Positions 8,214-15,858 of a stretch of DNA of 39,543 nt are shown here, piece by piece. Origin of the DNA: JBJHCA01 sp050485785. Its GTDB lineage: Bacteria > Bacteroidota > Bacteroidia > Chitinophagales > Saprospiraceae. The position numbers and the translations under genes are program-made. The first letter of the stretch is position 1; each line of letters begins with the position of its first letter. The DNA is taken from NCBI GenBank assembly GCA_050485785.1, contig JBJHCA010000022.1, forward strand, positions 1 to 39,543, given 5' to 3'. The notes under the pieces were generated by a model that ran no database searches, was not told the origin of the DNA, and saw only the letters and a list, made by a program, of their open reading frames with translations.

Positions 8214-10059
8214 AGTGTATTGTATAGGGAAGGGTAATTTCCACCAGTGTACCTCTGTTTTCTGGAACGGCCTTTCCGGTCAGATAGGCAATGGACGGAC
8301 TTTTGCCCCAAAACATCCTGATCATGTTGAATCCATGTTCGAGCAGGCGTTGTCCTTGTCCGCTGTCAGGTTCTGCTGTAGATGCATTTTCAGGGTCCCG
8401 CTCAGCATTCATTCCGATTCCGTTGTCATACACCTTAAACACCAGAAACCCTTCATCCGTATGCTGAACACTAATTTCAATTCTGCCGTCATCCAGTGAT
8501 CGAATTCCATGTTTTATGGCATTCTCCAAAATTGGCTGAATGATCATTGGTGCTATCCGGATATTGCGGAGGTCATAGTCAAGATCAGCGGAAATGCTAA
8601 ATGTGAGCCGCTCCTTGAACCGAAATTGCTCCATACACAGGTAATCGTACAAAAACTGCAACTCCTCATCCAATGAAACCGAAGAAGTATATACCGCACT
8701 GAAACGGTATGATAATATACTTCGGATCTGGCTGAGATATTGACCAATTTTGTCGGCAGGAAGCTCATAGAGTGCCCAATGCATGGAGTTCAGACAATTG
8801 AACAAAAAGTGGGTATGCGATCGGCCCTGCAAATGCTCAAACAAAATTTCGGCATGAGGCTGAAAGCCGGATGACTGCGCACCGAGTTTACCGACAGATT
8901 CTGAGTCGTCAGCCCGCTGAATGTTCAGCAAAAGCCGTGTAGTAGCCTCATAATACTTCCACGATCGTTTCCATTTTTTTTGAGCCGCAGCCTTGCCGGC
9001 GGTTTGAATCAACAAATCATACAGCAGCTTCTGCCTGAAAACTGCAGGCCAGCGTTTTAACCAACGGATCAGATGCAATCCTGTTTTGAAATCATTGTTA
9101 TTCAGGGCATCTGAGTAATATGCTGCAAACCCCGGATGAAACATCGCGTTCATGCCTGCATGGTCCATGGTTTCAGCAAGAAGCCCTGATTTTGCTTCAG
9201 CCGTATTTTTTTCCAGTGTATCTTTTGTTGGGGATGTCTCTTTGTGGGCTCCGCTTCCGCGGGGCTCTAAACTAGTTTCTACTGACACCCACCGCTTTAA
9301 CGAGTTTCCATTCCCGGGTTCAGAAGGCCACCATTCCGCAGTGCGGAATGAAAAAAAAGCTATCCAAAACAATTGGGTATCCAAACGGAACACCTCATTT
9401 TCCAACGGCTTAATTTTCTCCAGAAAACTTGAAATCATTGGCCCCCACGGTACCGGCCTGTAGTGTGATGCCAGGTTGACCATCCAGTAAATATCCCAGA
9501 TTTCATGCGGAGTGACGATCCCTCTGGCAACCAAACCTTTCACGTGCAACTCTGCCTCTTCTGACAATCTTTCATCTAAAAGTGCTTCGCTGTCAGTTAT
9601 AACTCTGTATGCCCTTAACAGGGCAAAAAACCTGCTGCCGGTATGTGCCACCACCGGACTTCTGCGCTCCATCAGTTCGTCAAACAAATCCACCAGGGCA
9701 TTGTGCTCTTCAATAATTTCAGGTGACAGAACATCATTGCTCAGGTACTCAGCCGATTTGCGGAAAAAGTGGTGTGCTTCTTCAGGATTAAAGCTGTACA
9801 AAGCCCTAATACATTGTAAAAGGTCATACTGGTACAGAAAAAACATGCTCTCATGTTGTATGGCCAGCTGATGCAGCCATTGGAGAGTTTCGCCGCAAAT
9901 CCTGTCTGATGTGTTAGTTGTTTTGCGGCTCAGTTCAGCGAGCATTTGCATTTTTACGGCATCATGCCTTTGCCTGTGTACGCGGTCAAGATCATTCCTG
10001 AAACTTTCGGGAGAAACCCCGTTGCAGGCCTGAACAGCTTTCCTTAACCACGATTGCAT
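8200..10059 (-). CDS. LytS-type sensor histidine kinase, soluble
   Basis: This encodes 619 residues. The C-terminal part is a complete His_kinase/HATPase_c pair. Phosphoacceptor His417 lies in HTHFLFN, the N box is ILENAIKHG (Asn513), the G1 box is DNGIGM (Asp545), and the final ATP-lid segment is RGTLVEITL. Unlike most LytS-type kinases it has no convincing transmembrane segment. Residues 1-410 are largely alpha-helical with no named domain, so it probably senses a cytoplasmic signal. Residues about 250-300 are a polar, low-complexity insertion rich in Glu, Thr, Ser and Lys; its DNA carries a palindrome. The response regulator gene lies 17 bases upstream and the degenerate kinase overlaps downstream. 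The likely output is phosphotransfer to the LytTR regulator. Confidence 0.93.
   Translation of the reverse strand: MQSWLRKAVQACNGVSPESFRNDLDRVHRQRHDAVKMQMLAELSRKTTNTSDRICGETLQWLHQLAIQHESMFFLYQYDLLQCIRALYSFNPEEAHHFFRKSAEYLSNDVLSPEIIEEHNALVDLFDELMERRSPVVAHTGSRFFALLRAYRVITDSEALLDERLSEEAELHVKGLVARGIVTPHEIWDIYWMVNLASHYRPVPWGPMISSFLEKIKPLENEVFRLDTQLFWIAFFSFRTAEWWPSEPGNGNSLKRWVSVETSLEPRGSGAHKETSPTKDTLEKNTAEAKSGLLAETMDHAGMNAMFHPGFAAYYSDALNNNDFKTGLHLIRWLKRWPAVFRQKLLYDLLIQTAGKAAAQKKWKRSWKYYEATTRLLLNIQRADDSESVGKLGAQSSGFQPHAEILFEHLQGRSHTHFLFNCLNSMHWALYELPADKIGQYLSQIRSILSYRFSAVYTSSVSLDEELQFLYDYLCMEQFRFKERLTFSISADLDYDLRNIRIAPMIIQPILENAIKHGIRSLDDGRIEISVQHTDEGFLVFKVYDNGIGMNAERDPENASTAEPDSGQGQRLLEHGFNMIRMFWGKSPSIAYLTGKAVPENRGTLVEITLPYTIHYANG
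9246..9267. repeat. GC-rich palindrome inside the kinase gene
   Basis: GGGCTCCGC (9246-9254) pairs with GCGGGGCTC (9259-9267) across a TTCC loop, with two wobble pairs. It encodes residues 265-272 (EPRGSGAH) of the kinase, in the middle of a non-conserved polar insertion. Confidence 0.6.
9332..9350. repeat. Perfect 8-bp inverted repeat inside the kinase gene
   Basis: CATTCCGC (9332-9339) and GCGGAATG (9343-9350) flank an AGT loop. Eight A residues follow on the plus strand, so the T-run precedes the hairpin in the kinase transcript and it cannot be an ordinary terminator. It encodes about residues 237-243. Confidence 0.6.
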
Positions 10060-10076
10060 ACACTTTGAATAAAAAA

Positions 10077-10838
10077 CTAGTGGCTGTGTAAACGCGCCAG
10101 CATATCAAGAAATTCTTTCTTTCTGCGCCGTGACACTATGATGCGTTCATTATCTGACATCACTACATATCCCCCGTCAGCTTTCATGTATTTCTGTATT
10201 CTTCCCAGATTGATGAGATGGCTTTTGTGGATCCGCATGAATTGTTCTGCAGGAAGCAGTTCTTCATAATGCTTGATGGTTTTGGCAATGGTAAGTCGTC
10301 TGAACTTTCCCTGATCGGTGAACAGCGTAAAAGTAGTGTAGTTGTCTGCTGCTTCACAACGGACTATAGTATCAACCTTCACGAAATGAACGGCATCATC
10401 GGCGTGCAAAATCAGTGTGTCGGGTTGTTTCTTAGGTGCAACCTGCTTAAGAATTGTTCTCAGCTGCTCACCGCTTATCCTGTTGCCACCGGACAACGTT
10501 CGCTGAATATGCTTCACCAGGTCCTCAGGTTTAACCGGCTTCAGCAGGTAACCCACCGCAGCATAGTCAAATGCCTTGAGTGCATAATGATCATAAGCCG
10601 TAACAAAAATGACCTGAAAATCCGGTACAGGAATCCGGTGGAGAATCTCAAAACTCAATCCATCGGGAAGTTCAATATCGAGCAACAAAATATCAATGGC
10701 CGTATTCTGTAGCATTTCAACAGCCGTGCGGATACTGTCCGCTTCGCCCACCACTTCTGCCTCTGTCCATTGCCGGATAATCCGGTTGAGGTAAGCCCGG
10801 GCATCGGGTTCGTCATCTACTATGGCAATACGAAGCAT
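10077..10838 (-). CDS. LytTR-family response regulator
   Basis: This encodes 253 residues. An N-terminal receiver domain (1-120) has the acidic pocket Asp8-Asp9, phosphoacceptor Asp54 in LLLDIELPDG, a Thr80 switch residue and Lys100 in LLKPVKP. The C-terminal LytTR DNA-binding domain (about 145-250) contains the typical MRIHKSHLINLGRI segment. Such proteins bind direct repeats upstream of target promoters. The kinase gene starts 17 bases downstream, so the pair forms a two-component system. The gene lies 16 bases after the DoxX-like gene on the same strand. I did not find a pair of LytTR-type direct repeats in the immediate upstream sequence. Confidence 0.95.
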   Translation of the reverse strand: MLRIAIVDDEPDARAYLNRIIRQWTEAEVVGEADSIRTAVEMLQNTAIDILLLDIELPDGLSFEILHRIPVPDFQVIFVTAYDHYALKAFDYAAVGYLLKPVKPEDLVKHIQRTLSGGNRISGEQLRTILKQVAPKKQPDTLILHADDAVHFVKVDTIVRCEAADNYTTFTLFTDQGKFRRLTIAKTIKHYEELLPAEQFMRIHKSHLINLGRIQKYMKADGGYVVMSDNERIIVSRRRKKEFLDMLARLHSH

Positions 10839-10854
10839 ATCGCTGTGTTATGTA

Positions 10855-11268
10855 TCACGATCTGGTACTGGCCAGCAGCTTTCGGATACTTATTTTTCCC
10901 GGGCCACGGCCAATAAAGATAAACAGTGCACCCAAAATTGTCAGGTTCATCAAAAAGAGTTTTCCCTGTTCCAGCCTTTCCGGGCCGGCCGGCAGGTTCC
11001 AGAAATCGTGAAACATCAACGTTACAGGTACCAGTACCATGCCCAGCAACACAGCCCCCAAACCCGATCTGTAGCCGATAACGATTAATGTGGTTCCCAG
11101 CACCAGAAACACATTGGCCATAAACAGAAAGTACCAGGTCATCCAGGTAAGCCCCTGCGCTGACCATTCTGCCATCACGGTTTTAAACCGGGTTATGTTT
11201 CTGACGGCTTCATGCAGAAAAAAGGATGCAAACAGAATTCGCCCGATCAGGTCAGCAGTATGACGCAT
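10855..11268 (-). CDS. DoxX-like small membrane protein
   Basis: This encodes 137 residues from an ATG at 11268 (MRHTADLIGRILFASFFLHEAV). The frame is open further upstream, but that part is the antisense of the preceding gene's end and is not used. Four hydrophobic helices are visible, with a HDFWNLP segment before the last helix, a pattern found in the DoxX/SURF4-like family of inner-membrane proteins. Family members have been linked to redox homeostasis, but the molecular function is poorly known. It starts 19 bases after the FAD oxidoreductase and ends 16 bases before the response regulator, so it is probably part of the same transcript. Confidence 0.85.
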   Translation of the reverse strand: MRHTADLIGRILFASFFLHEAVRNITRFKTVMAEWSAQGLTWMTWYFLFMANVFLVLGTTLIVIGYRSGLGAVLLGMVLVPVTLMFHDFWNLPAGPERLEQGKLFLMNLTILGALFIFIGRGPGKISIRKLLASTRS

Positions 11269-11287
11269 TGGTAATTTTTTCCCAAAG

Positions 11288-12875
11288 TTAGCGAATTGAA
11301 TTGTAAACAGCGGCGGCCACATTGATGCCATCCATGGCTGCCGACAAAATTCCGCCGGCATAACCGGCTCCTTCTCCACAGGGATACAGGCCCTGAACTT
11401 GGGGATGCTGCAGGCTGTTCTTATCCCTCGGAATTCGCACCGGGGCACTGGTTCTGCTTTCCGTGGCCACCAGATTGGAATCCGGAGTTATGTATGCAGG
11501 CATTATCTTTTTGAAATACCTGAATGCATCCTGCATGCTCTTTACAATATCGGCTGGCAACAACTCATGCAGCGGTGCTGAAAATATACCCGGAACATAG
11601 GAAGTATCGTTCAGGGTTGCGCTNNNNNNNNNNTTCCTGTTTTTTCATAAAATCAATCAGCCTTTGAGCAGGTGCTTTTTGAGAGCCATCACCGGCTGCA
11701 AACATTCTCTGTTCAACCTCCTGCTGATACATCATTCCTGCCAAAGGGCCGAACCGGCTGTAATTTTTGAGGTGTTCCGGGTTTACGGCAACCACCATAC
11801 CGGAATTGGCATACTTTGAGTCGCGGCGGCTCATACTCATACCGTTCACCACTATTTCACCCGGAGCTGTGGCCGCCGGCACAATCAGTCCACCCGGACA
11901 CATGCAAAAAGAAAAAACACCCCGGTTATTCAGGGTGCAGGCAAGCTTATAGCTCGAGGCCGGAAGCACATCAGGACGCGGTCCTTTCATTTTATACTGG
12001 ATCTCATCTATTAGCTGCTGGGGATGCTCAATTCTCACTCCCAAAGCAAACGGTTTCACCTCCATACTGATTTGCTTTTGATACAGTAGGTTGTAAATAT
12101 CCCTTGCGGAATGGCCCGTGGCCAGAATGACCCGACTGACCGGTATTTCTCTTTGATTGTCAACAACAAGCGCATGTACTTTGCCCCGGTTAATGACAAT
12201 ATCGCTTACCCAGGTGTTAAAATGCACTTCGCCCCCCAGGCACAGTATGGTTTCGCGAATCTGCTGAATTATCCCGGGCAACTTGTTAGATCCTATGTGG
12301 GGGTGGGCATCTACCAGAATGTCGGGATGAGCCCCATGCCCAACCAGAATTTTAAGGATGTTTTCAATATTCCCTCTTTTCTGAGAACGTGTGTAGAGTT
12401 TGCCATCGCTGTAAGTGCCGGCACCTCCTTCCCCAAAACAGTAATTGGAATGAGGGTTCACTTCGCCAAATTGCTGGATGGCTCTGAGATCGCGTCTTCG
12501 TGCTCTTACATCTTTACCCCGGTCAAGAACCACGGGCCGAAGGCCCAGCGATATCAACTCAAGTGCAGCAAAGTACCCTGCCGGGCCTGCCCCGATGATG
12601 TGTACTTCAGGCTTGCCGGCCACATGCTCCCACCGGGATGCAATGGCGGGTTCTGCAGGGGGCGGCTCAGTAAACAGGGCTATTTGAAGCCGGTAAACAG
12701 GAACCTTTCTCGCATCGAGTGAGCGTTTAAGGACTTTCCAGCTGTGAAGACTTGAAAATCGAGGGCCCAGTGCTTTGCTTAGCGAAGCAGAGATAGCCTC
12801 CGGATCACTTTCACGGCCGGGTTGGAGAGCTATTTCAATCTGGGGAGGAATTTTACCGTATTGAATCTTGCTCAT
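11288..12875 (-). CDS. FAD-dependent oxidoreductase, COG2509 type (interrupted by an assembly gap)
   Basis: Two collinear parts of one gene lie either side of ten N bases (11624-11633). The N-terminal part holds a Rossmann FAD motif GAGPAG (residues 95-100), an acidic residue closing strand 2 (VVLDRG), and the CFGEGGAGTYSDGKL segment typical of COG2509. The C-terminal part reads on from 11623 as SATLNDTSYVPGIFSAPL, then GLYPCGEGAGYAGGILSAAMDG, the second FAD-contact segment. The two parts are in different frames across the N run, but both end exactly on codon boundaries at the gap. The break is therefore probably an assembly artefact. I chose ATG 12875; an ATG at 12914 would overlap more of the upstream gene. 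The substrate is unknown. Confidence 0.88.
11624..11633. other. Assembly gap (10 N)
   Basis: Ten unknown bases interrupt the FAD oxidoreductase gene. The flanking codon boundaries imply that the real missing length is a multiple of three, so ten is a placeholder. Confidence 0.95.
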
Positions 12876-13299
12876 ACAATAATGAATCTGGATCAAAAGA
12901 TTGCTGAGCAGCAAGAAGATTTACAAGGCCTTCGGGATAATAGATCACTGCCTCTACTCTTTCATACATGGTGCGGCCTGAAGCCATGATGTACTCCGGC
13001 AAATGATGGGTCATAAATATCCGTGCAGTGGCCCCTTCATTGATGAGATTGAGCTCATAGCGATCGTTTTCAATAAAGTGTTCGAGCAATCGCTGAGTGC
13101 CGTTTTCGATGAGGACAGTCATTTCTACCATGATCTGATTTCCGGCCCACGGCGTAAGGATGATGTTTCCAGGCAGCGAGTGTGTAATGGCAGCAATACC
13201 TTCGGCGGGAAAAGTAGTATACAGGGTTTCTCGTACCTGAGCGGTTAAGGCACAACAAAGAGATATAAAAAATAAAACCGATAATCCGATACGATACAT
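12853..13299 (-). CDS. Secreted hypothetical protein, tandem paralogue B
   Basis: This encodes 148 residues with a signal peptide (MYRIGLSVLFFISLCCALTAQ, cleavage probably after TAQ). The mature part begins RETLYTTFPAEGIAAITHSLPG and aligns along its length with the protein encoded just upstream (FPA, LPG-x-I, a T-x-W segment and RYEL/RYQL shared). The strand pattern resembles the start of DUF4097-type adhesin-like domains, but I treat this as a guess. ATG 13299 is preferred over the GTG three bases upstream, because a perfect TATCTTTG promoter element ends five bases before it. Its 3' end overlaps the FAD oxidoreductase start by 23 bases. Confidence 0.75.
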   Translation of the reverse strand: MYRIGLSVLFFISLCCALTAQVRETLYTTFPAEGIAAITHSLPGNIILTPWAGNQIMVEMTVLIENGTQRLLEHFIENDRYELNLINEGATARIFMTHHLPEYIMASGRTMYERVEAVIYYPEGLVNLLAAQQSFDPDSLLYEQDSIR

Positions 13300-13304
13300 C
13301 ACGG

Positions 13305-13312
13305 CAAAGATA
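13305..13312 (-). promoter_or_regulatory. Minus-7 element next to the start of paralogue B
   Basis: On the minus strand this is TATCTTTG, an exact TAnnTTTG match that ends only five bases before the ATG at 13299. A transcript from here would be leaderless or nearly so. Confidence 0.5.
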
Positions 13313-13351
13313 ACGCATAATCTGCGTGTTCCGTTGCATTCGGGGTATTGG

Positions 13352-13780
13352 CTAAAAGCTTAACATGCCGGCTTTCATTTCGGCGGCATCGTCCAGATCT
13401 GCGGGCATGATTTCCATCCACTCGGGCACCATGATTTTGAATACCAGCTTTTCGCGAACAGTTTGGCCATTGATCACTGCTTCGTTCTCAAGCATGGCTG
13501 ATCCCAGCCTGGCGGCAGTTCCACTGACTTCATACCTCAACTGATACCTTCCGCTCTGAACCATGGCCCTGAGCACTGAATCATTGCGACCGGGCAACTC
13601 AACCTGAGTAAGCACCCGGATGGTAGTGTTGTTCCAACGGGTGATTTCTATCTGACCCGGCAATACGATATGAACCACCTCCGCCTGACCGGCCGGGAAT
13701 GTCTGGACGAAAGTTCTGTTGGTTTGTGCAAAAAGGAGCAACGAAACCACAGAGAGTAGCAATGTAAACAATATCTTCAT
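13352..13780 (-). CDS. Secreted hypothetical protein, tandem paralogue A
   Basis: This encodes 142 residues from ATG 13780. The signal peptide is MKILFTLLLSVVSLLLFAQ, after which the mature protein starts TNRTFVQTFPAG. It shares FPA, LPGQIEIT-x-W, a GRYQL segment and a PEW/PEG segment with paralogue B, the sign of a tandem duplication. No catalytic motif or lipobox is visible. The beta-rich pattern resembles DUF4097. It lies 60 bases after kdsA and 52 bases before paralogue B. The function is unknown; the export signal places it in the periplasm or outside the cell. Confidence 0.75.
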   Translation of the reverse strand: MKILFTLLLSVVSLLLFAQTNRTFVQTFPAGQAEVVHIVLPGQIEITRWNNTTIRVLTQVELPGRNDSVLRAMVQSGRYQLRYEVSGTAARLGSAMLENEAVINGQTVREKLVFKIMVPEWMEIMPADLDDAAEMKAGMLSF

Positions 13781-13840
13781 AATCCTGATTATTAGGTTAT
13801 TGTCATTTAATTCATCAAGATACGCCGGCAAAAAGATTGG

Positions 13841-14632
13841 TTACACTGATTCGTCAAGTGCCTCGAAGACCCTGAGTACCTTGTTTAAAAGTTCCTCCAT
13901 ACGGTTGAGCGGAAGCATGTTGGCACCATCCGAAAGCGCTTTCTCAGGCCTGGGGTGTGTTTCGATAAACAGCCCGTCAGCACCCGAAGCAACCCCGGCA
14001 AGGGCCATTGTGGTGATCAGTTCCGGGCGGCCACCGGTAACCCCGCCGGCCTGATTGGGCTGCTGCAGGGAATGTGTACAGTCCAGAATCACCTTTTCGG
14101 CAAATCTCCGCATTACCGGAATACCTCTGAAGTCAACCACCAGATCCTGATATCCAAAGGTAGTACCGCGTTCGGTGAGCCACACTTGGGTATTCCCTTC
14201 AGCTTTAACCTTGTCCACTGCATAAACCATGGCCTCCGGACTCATGAACTGGCCTTTTTTGATATTGACTGTTTTACCGGTAAGGGCTGCGGCTTCAAGC
14301 AGGTCAGTCTGTCTGCACAGGAATGCAGGAATCTGCAGCACTTCAGCCACTTCGGCAGCCATGGCACATTCTGCTGTAGCATGAACATCTGTGGTTACCG
14401 GCAGATTGAACCCCTCGGCTACGCCCTTGAGAATCTGAAGTGCTTTCTCGTCACCCAACCCCGTAAAACTGTCTTTGCGTGAACGGTTGGCCTTTCGGTA
14501 GGAAGCTTTGAAAATTAGCGTAATATTCAATGACCGGCAAAGCTCATCCAGCACTCCGGCTATCTCTTCCAGAATGTCTTTGCTTTCGACCACACAGGGG
14601 CCTGAAATAAGTATGAGTTTTTCCGATCGCAT
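13841..14632 (-). CDS. kdsA: 3-deoxy-8-phosphooctulonate synthase (KDO8P synthase)
   Basis: This encodes 263 residues. KdsA condenses phosphoenolpyruvate with arabinose 5-phosphate to make Kdo-8-phosphate for lipopolysaccharide. The TIM-barrel signatures are all present: FKASYRKANRS, IPAFLCRQTDLL, TERGTTFGYQDLVVDFR and DCTHSLQQPNQ, followed by the FIETHP segment. Cys13 in SGPCVVES is the residue that marks the metal-dependent class (the metal-independent enzymes have Asn there), with His in DCTHS and Glu in FIETH as further ligands. A perfect TAnnTTTG element lies 19 bases before the ATG. This promoter may drive the whole downstream minus-strand gene run. Confidence 0.97.
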   Translation of the reverse strand: MRSEKLILISGPCVVESKDILEEIAGVLDELCRSLNITLIFKASYRKANRSRKDSFTGLGDEKALQILKGVAEGFNLPVTTDVHATAECAMAAEVAEVLQIPAFLCRQTDLLEAAALTGKTVNIKKGQFMSPEAMVYAVDKVKAEGNTQVWLTERGTTFGYQDLVVDFRGIPVMRRFAEKVILDCTHSLQQPNQAGGVTGGRPELITTMALAGVASGADGLFIETHPRPEKALSDGANMLPLNRMEELLNKVLRVFEALDESV

Positions 14633-14651
14633 AGCCTTTTGCTTAGCACTG

Positions 14652-14659
14652 CAAAAATA
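14652..14659 (-). promoter_or_regulatory. Minus-7 promoter element of kdsA
   Basis: On the minus strand this is TATTTTTG, an exact TAnnTTTG match 19 bases before the kdsA ATG, in an AT-rich intergenic region. Confidence 0.55.
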
Positions 14660-14748
14660 AAGAATTTTGTTCTAATATACCTTGAAATAATACGCTATAA
14701 TTTTATGACGCTGGTCATAAAAATCCACCTTCAGAACTTTATTTTGCA

Positions 14749-15759
14749 TCATGCTTCCTTTAATATGATTTGTTTTACGGCATCTACCCAATCCGGATGA
14801 TCGTTCAGGCTGGGAACCAGATCCAGGCGTTCTCCGCCGTAGCCTTCAAACTCCTCAGCGTATTCAACCCCGATTTCAATGGTAGTTTCCAGGCAATCTG
14901 AAGTAAACGCCGGACAAAAAACCAGCATTTTTTTATCCCCGGCCTCTGCCCTGGCCTTGATAACATCGCTGGTATAAGGCCTTATCCAGGGGTCTTTTCC
15001 CAATCGGCTCTGATAGCATTGAGTGAATGAGCCTTCCGGGATATTAAGCTCTTTCACCAGAGCACGGGTGGTAGCCGTACACTGTGCCGCGTAGCAGAAC
15101 TGATTTTTTGAAGTGATGCTATTGCAACAGTCCGGTGTCAGGCATACATTACTGTCATCAGCCTTGCGAAGTTGCCTTTCGGGTAGTCCGTGATAACTGA
15201 ACAGGTAATGATCATATTCTTCATAATTCATATTTCTTGCCCTTTCGGCAAATACCCCGATCATACCCGGCAAATCGTAGTAAGCATGTTTAAACCTGAT
15301 ATCGGGTATGTTATGCCATGCACTCACAACCCTCATCACCTCCTGGTGAACACTGCCCGTAGTAGCTCCTGCATACTGCGGGAAAAGCGGGAATACATAG
15401 ACAGAAGAGACGCGTTCCTTTCTCAGGTTATTGAGGCCCGATTCGATGGACGGGTTCTGATACCGCATGGCGGCTTCCACAAAAAACCGGTTGCCCAGGC
15501 TATTTTGCAGGGCATCTTTCAGGAAGTTGGTGTAAATTTTAAGCGGAGAACCCTGTTCGGTCCACAGTTCCTGATAAGCTTTGGAAGACGGACCTGAGCG
15601 AAAAGGTGCTATAATACCTCTAACCAACAACTGACGTTTCAGCCAGGGAACGTCGATTACCCTGGGATCGAGTAAAAACTCCTTGAGATACCGGTAAACA
15701 GCAGCCCGTGTAGGTTCATCGGGCGTACCCAGATTCACCAGCAAAACACCTTTTTTCAT
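14749..15759 (-). CDS. hemH: Ferrochelatase with an internal cysteine cluster
   Basis: This encodes 336 residues. Ferrochelatase inserts Fe(II) into a porphyrin in the last or near-last step of haem synthesis. The N terminus MKKGVLLVNLGTPDEP, the catalytic His190 in SYHGLPERQ and Glu291 in CLETTIEIG are all present. Between the catalytic His and the next helix there are five cysteines (206, 211, 212, 222, 227) within 22 residues. A comparable internal set of cysteines binds a [2Fe-2S] cluster in some bacterial ferrochelatases, for example that of Bdellovibrio, so a cluster is likely here. A perfect minus-7 element ends four bases before the ATG. The gene diverges from the FkbM methyltransferase gene. 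Confidence 0.97.
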   Translation of the reverse strand: MKKGVLLVNLGTPDEPTRAAVYRYLKEFLLDPRVIDVPWLKRQLLVRGIIAPFRSGPSSKAYQELWTEQGSPLKIYTNFLKDALQNSLGNRFFVEAAMRYQNPSIESGLNNLRKERVSSVYVFPLFPQYAGATTGSVHQEVMRVVSAWHNIPDIRFKHAYYDLPGMIGVFAERARNMNYEEYDHYLFSYHGLPERQLRKADDSNVCLTPDCCNSITSKNQFCYAAQCTATTRALVKELNIPEGSFTQCYQSRLGKDPWIRPYTSDVIKARAEAGDKKMLVFCPAFTSDCLETTIEIGVEYAEEFEGYGGERLDLVPSLNDHPDWVDAVKQIILKEA

Positions 15760-15763
15760 GCAT

Positions 15764-15771
15764 CAAATGTA
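15764..15771 (-). promoter_or_regulatory. Minus-7 element next to the hemH start
   Basis: On the minus strand this is TACATTTG, an exact TAnnTTTG match ending four bases before the hemH ATG. A leaderless hemH transcript is expected if it is used. Confidence 0.5.
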
Positions 15772-15843
15772 TAAACAAAATGGAAAACCCCGGAACCGGT
15801 GAAGGGTTCGCAAATTTTATTCCAACACAAGCCATGGGTTAGT

Positions 15844-15851
15844 TACCTTTG
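15844..15851 (+). promoter_or_regulatory. Minus-7 element next to the fkbM-like start
   Basis: TACCTTTG is an exact TAnnTTTG match ending seven bases before the ATG at 15859. It supports that start over the GTG at 15799, which would lie upstream of the promoter. Confidence 0.5.
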
Positions 15852-15858
15852 CAGTCCG

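Noticed and set aside
9332..9358. Hairpin with a nearby run of eight A bases as a possible terminator
   Set aside because: In the kinase transcript the run of U residues precedes the hairpin, and the site lies within the coding sequence.
11268..11448. Upstream extension of the DoxX-like gene to an ATG at 11448
   Set aside because: The extra 60 residues are read antisense to the C terminus of the FAD oxidoreductase gene and do not look like a membrane protein N terminus.
15799..15858. GTG start 60 bases upstream for the FkbM methyltransferase
   Set aside because: A perfect minus-7 element ends only seven bases before ATG 15859, so the promoter would be inside the gene; the extra residues are also not typical of the family.
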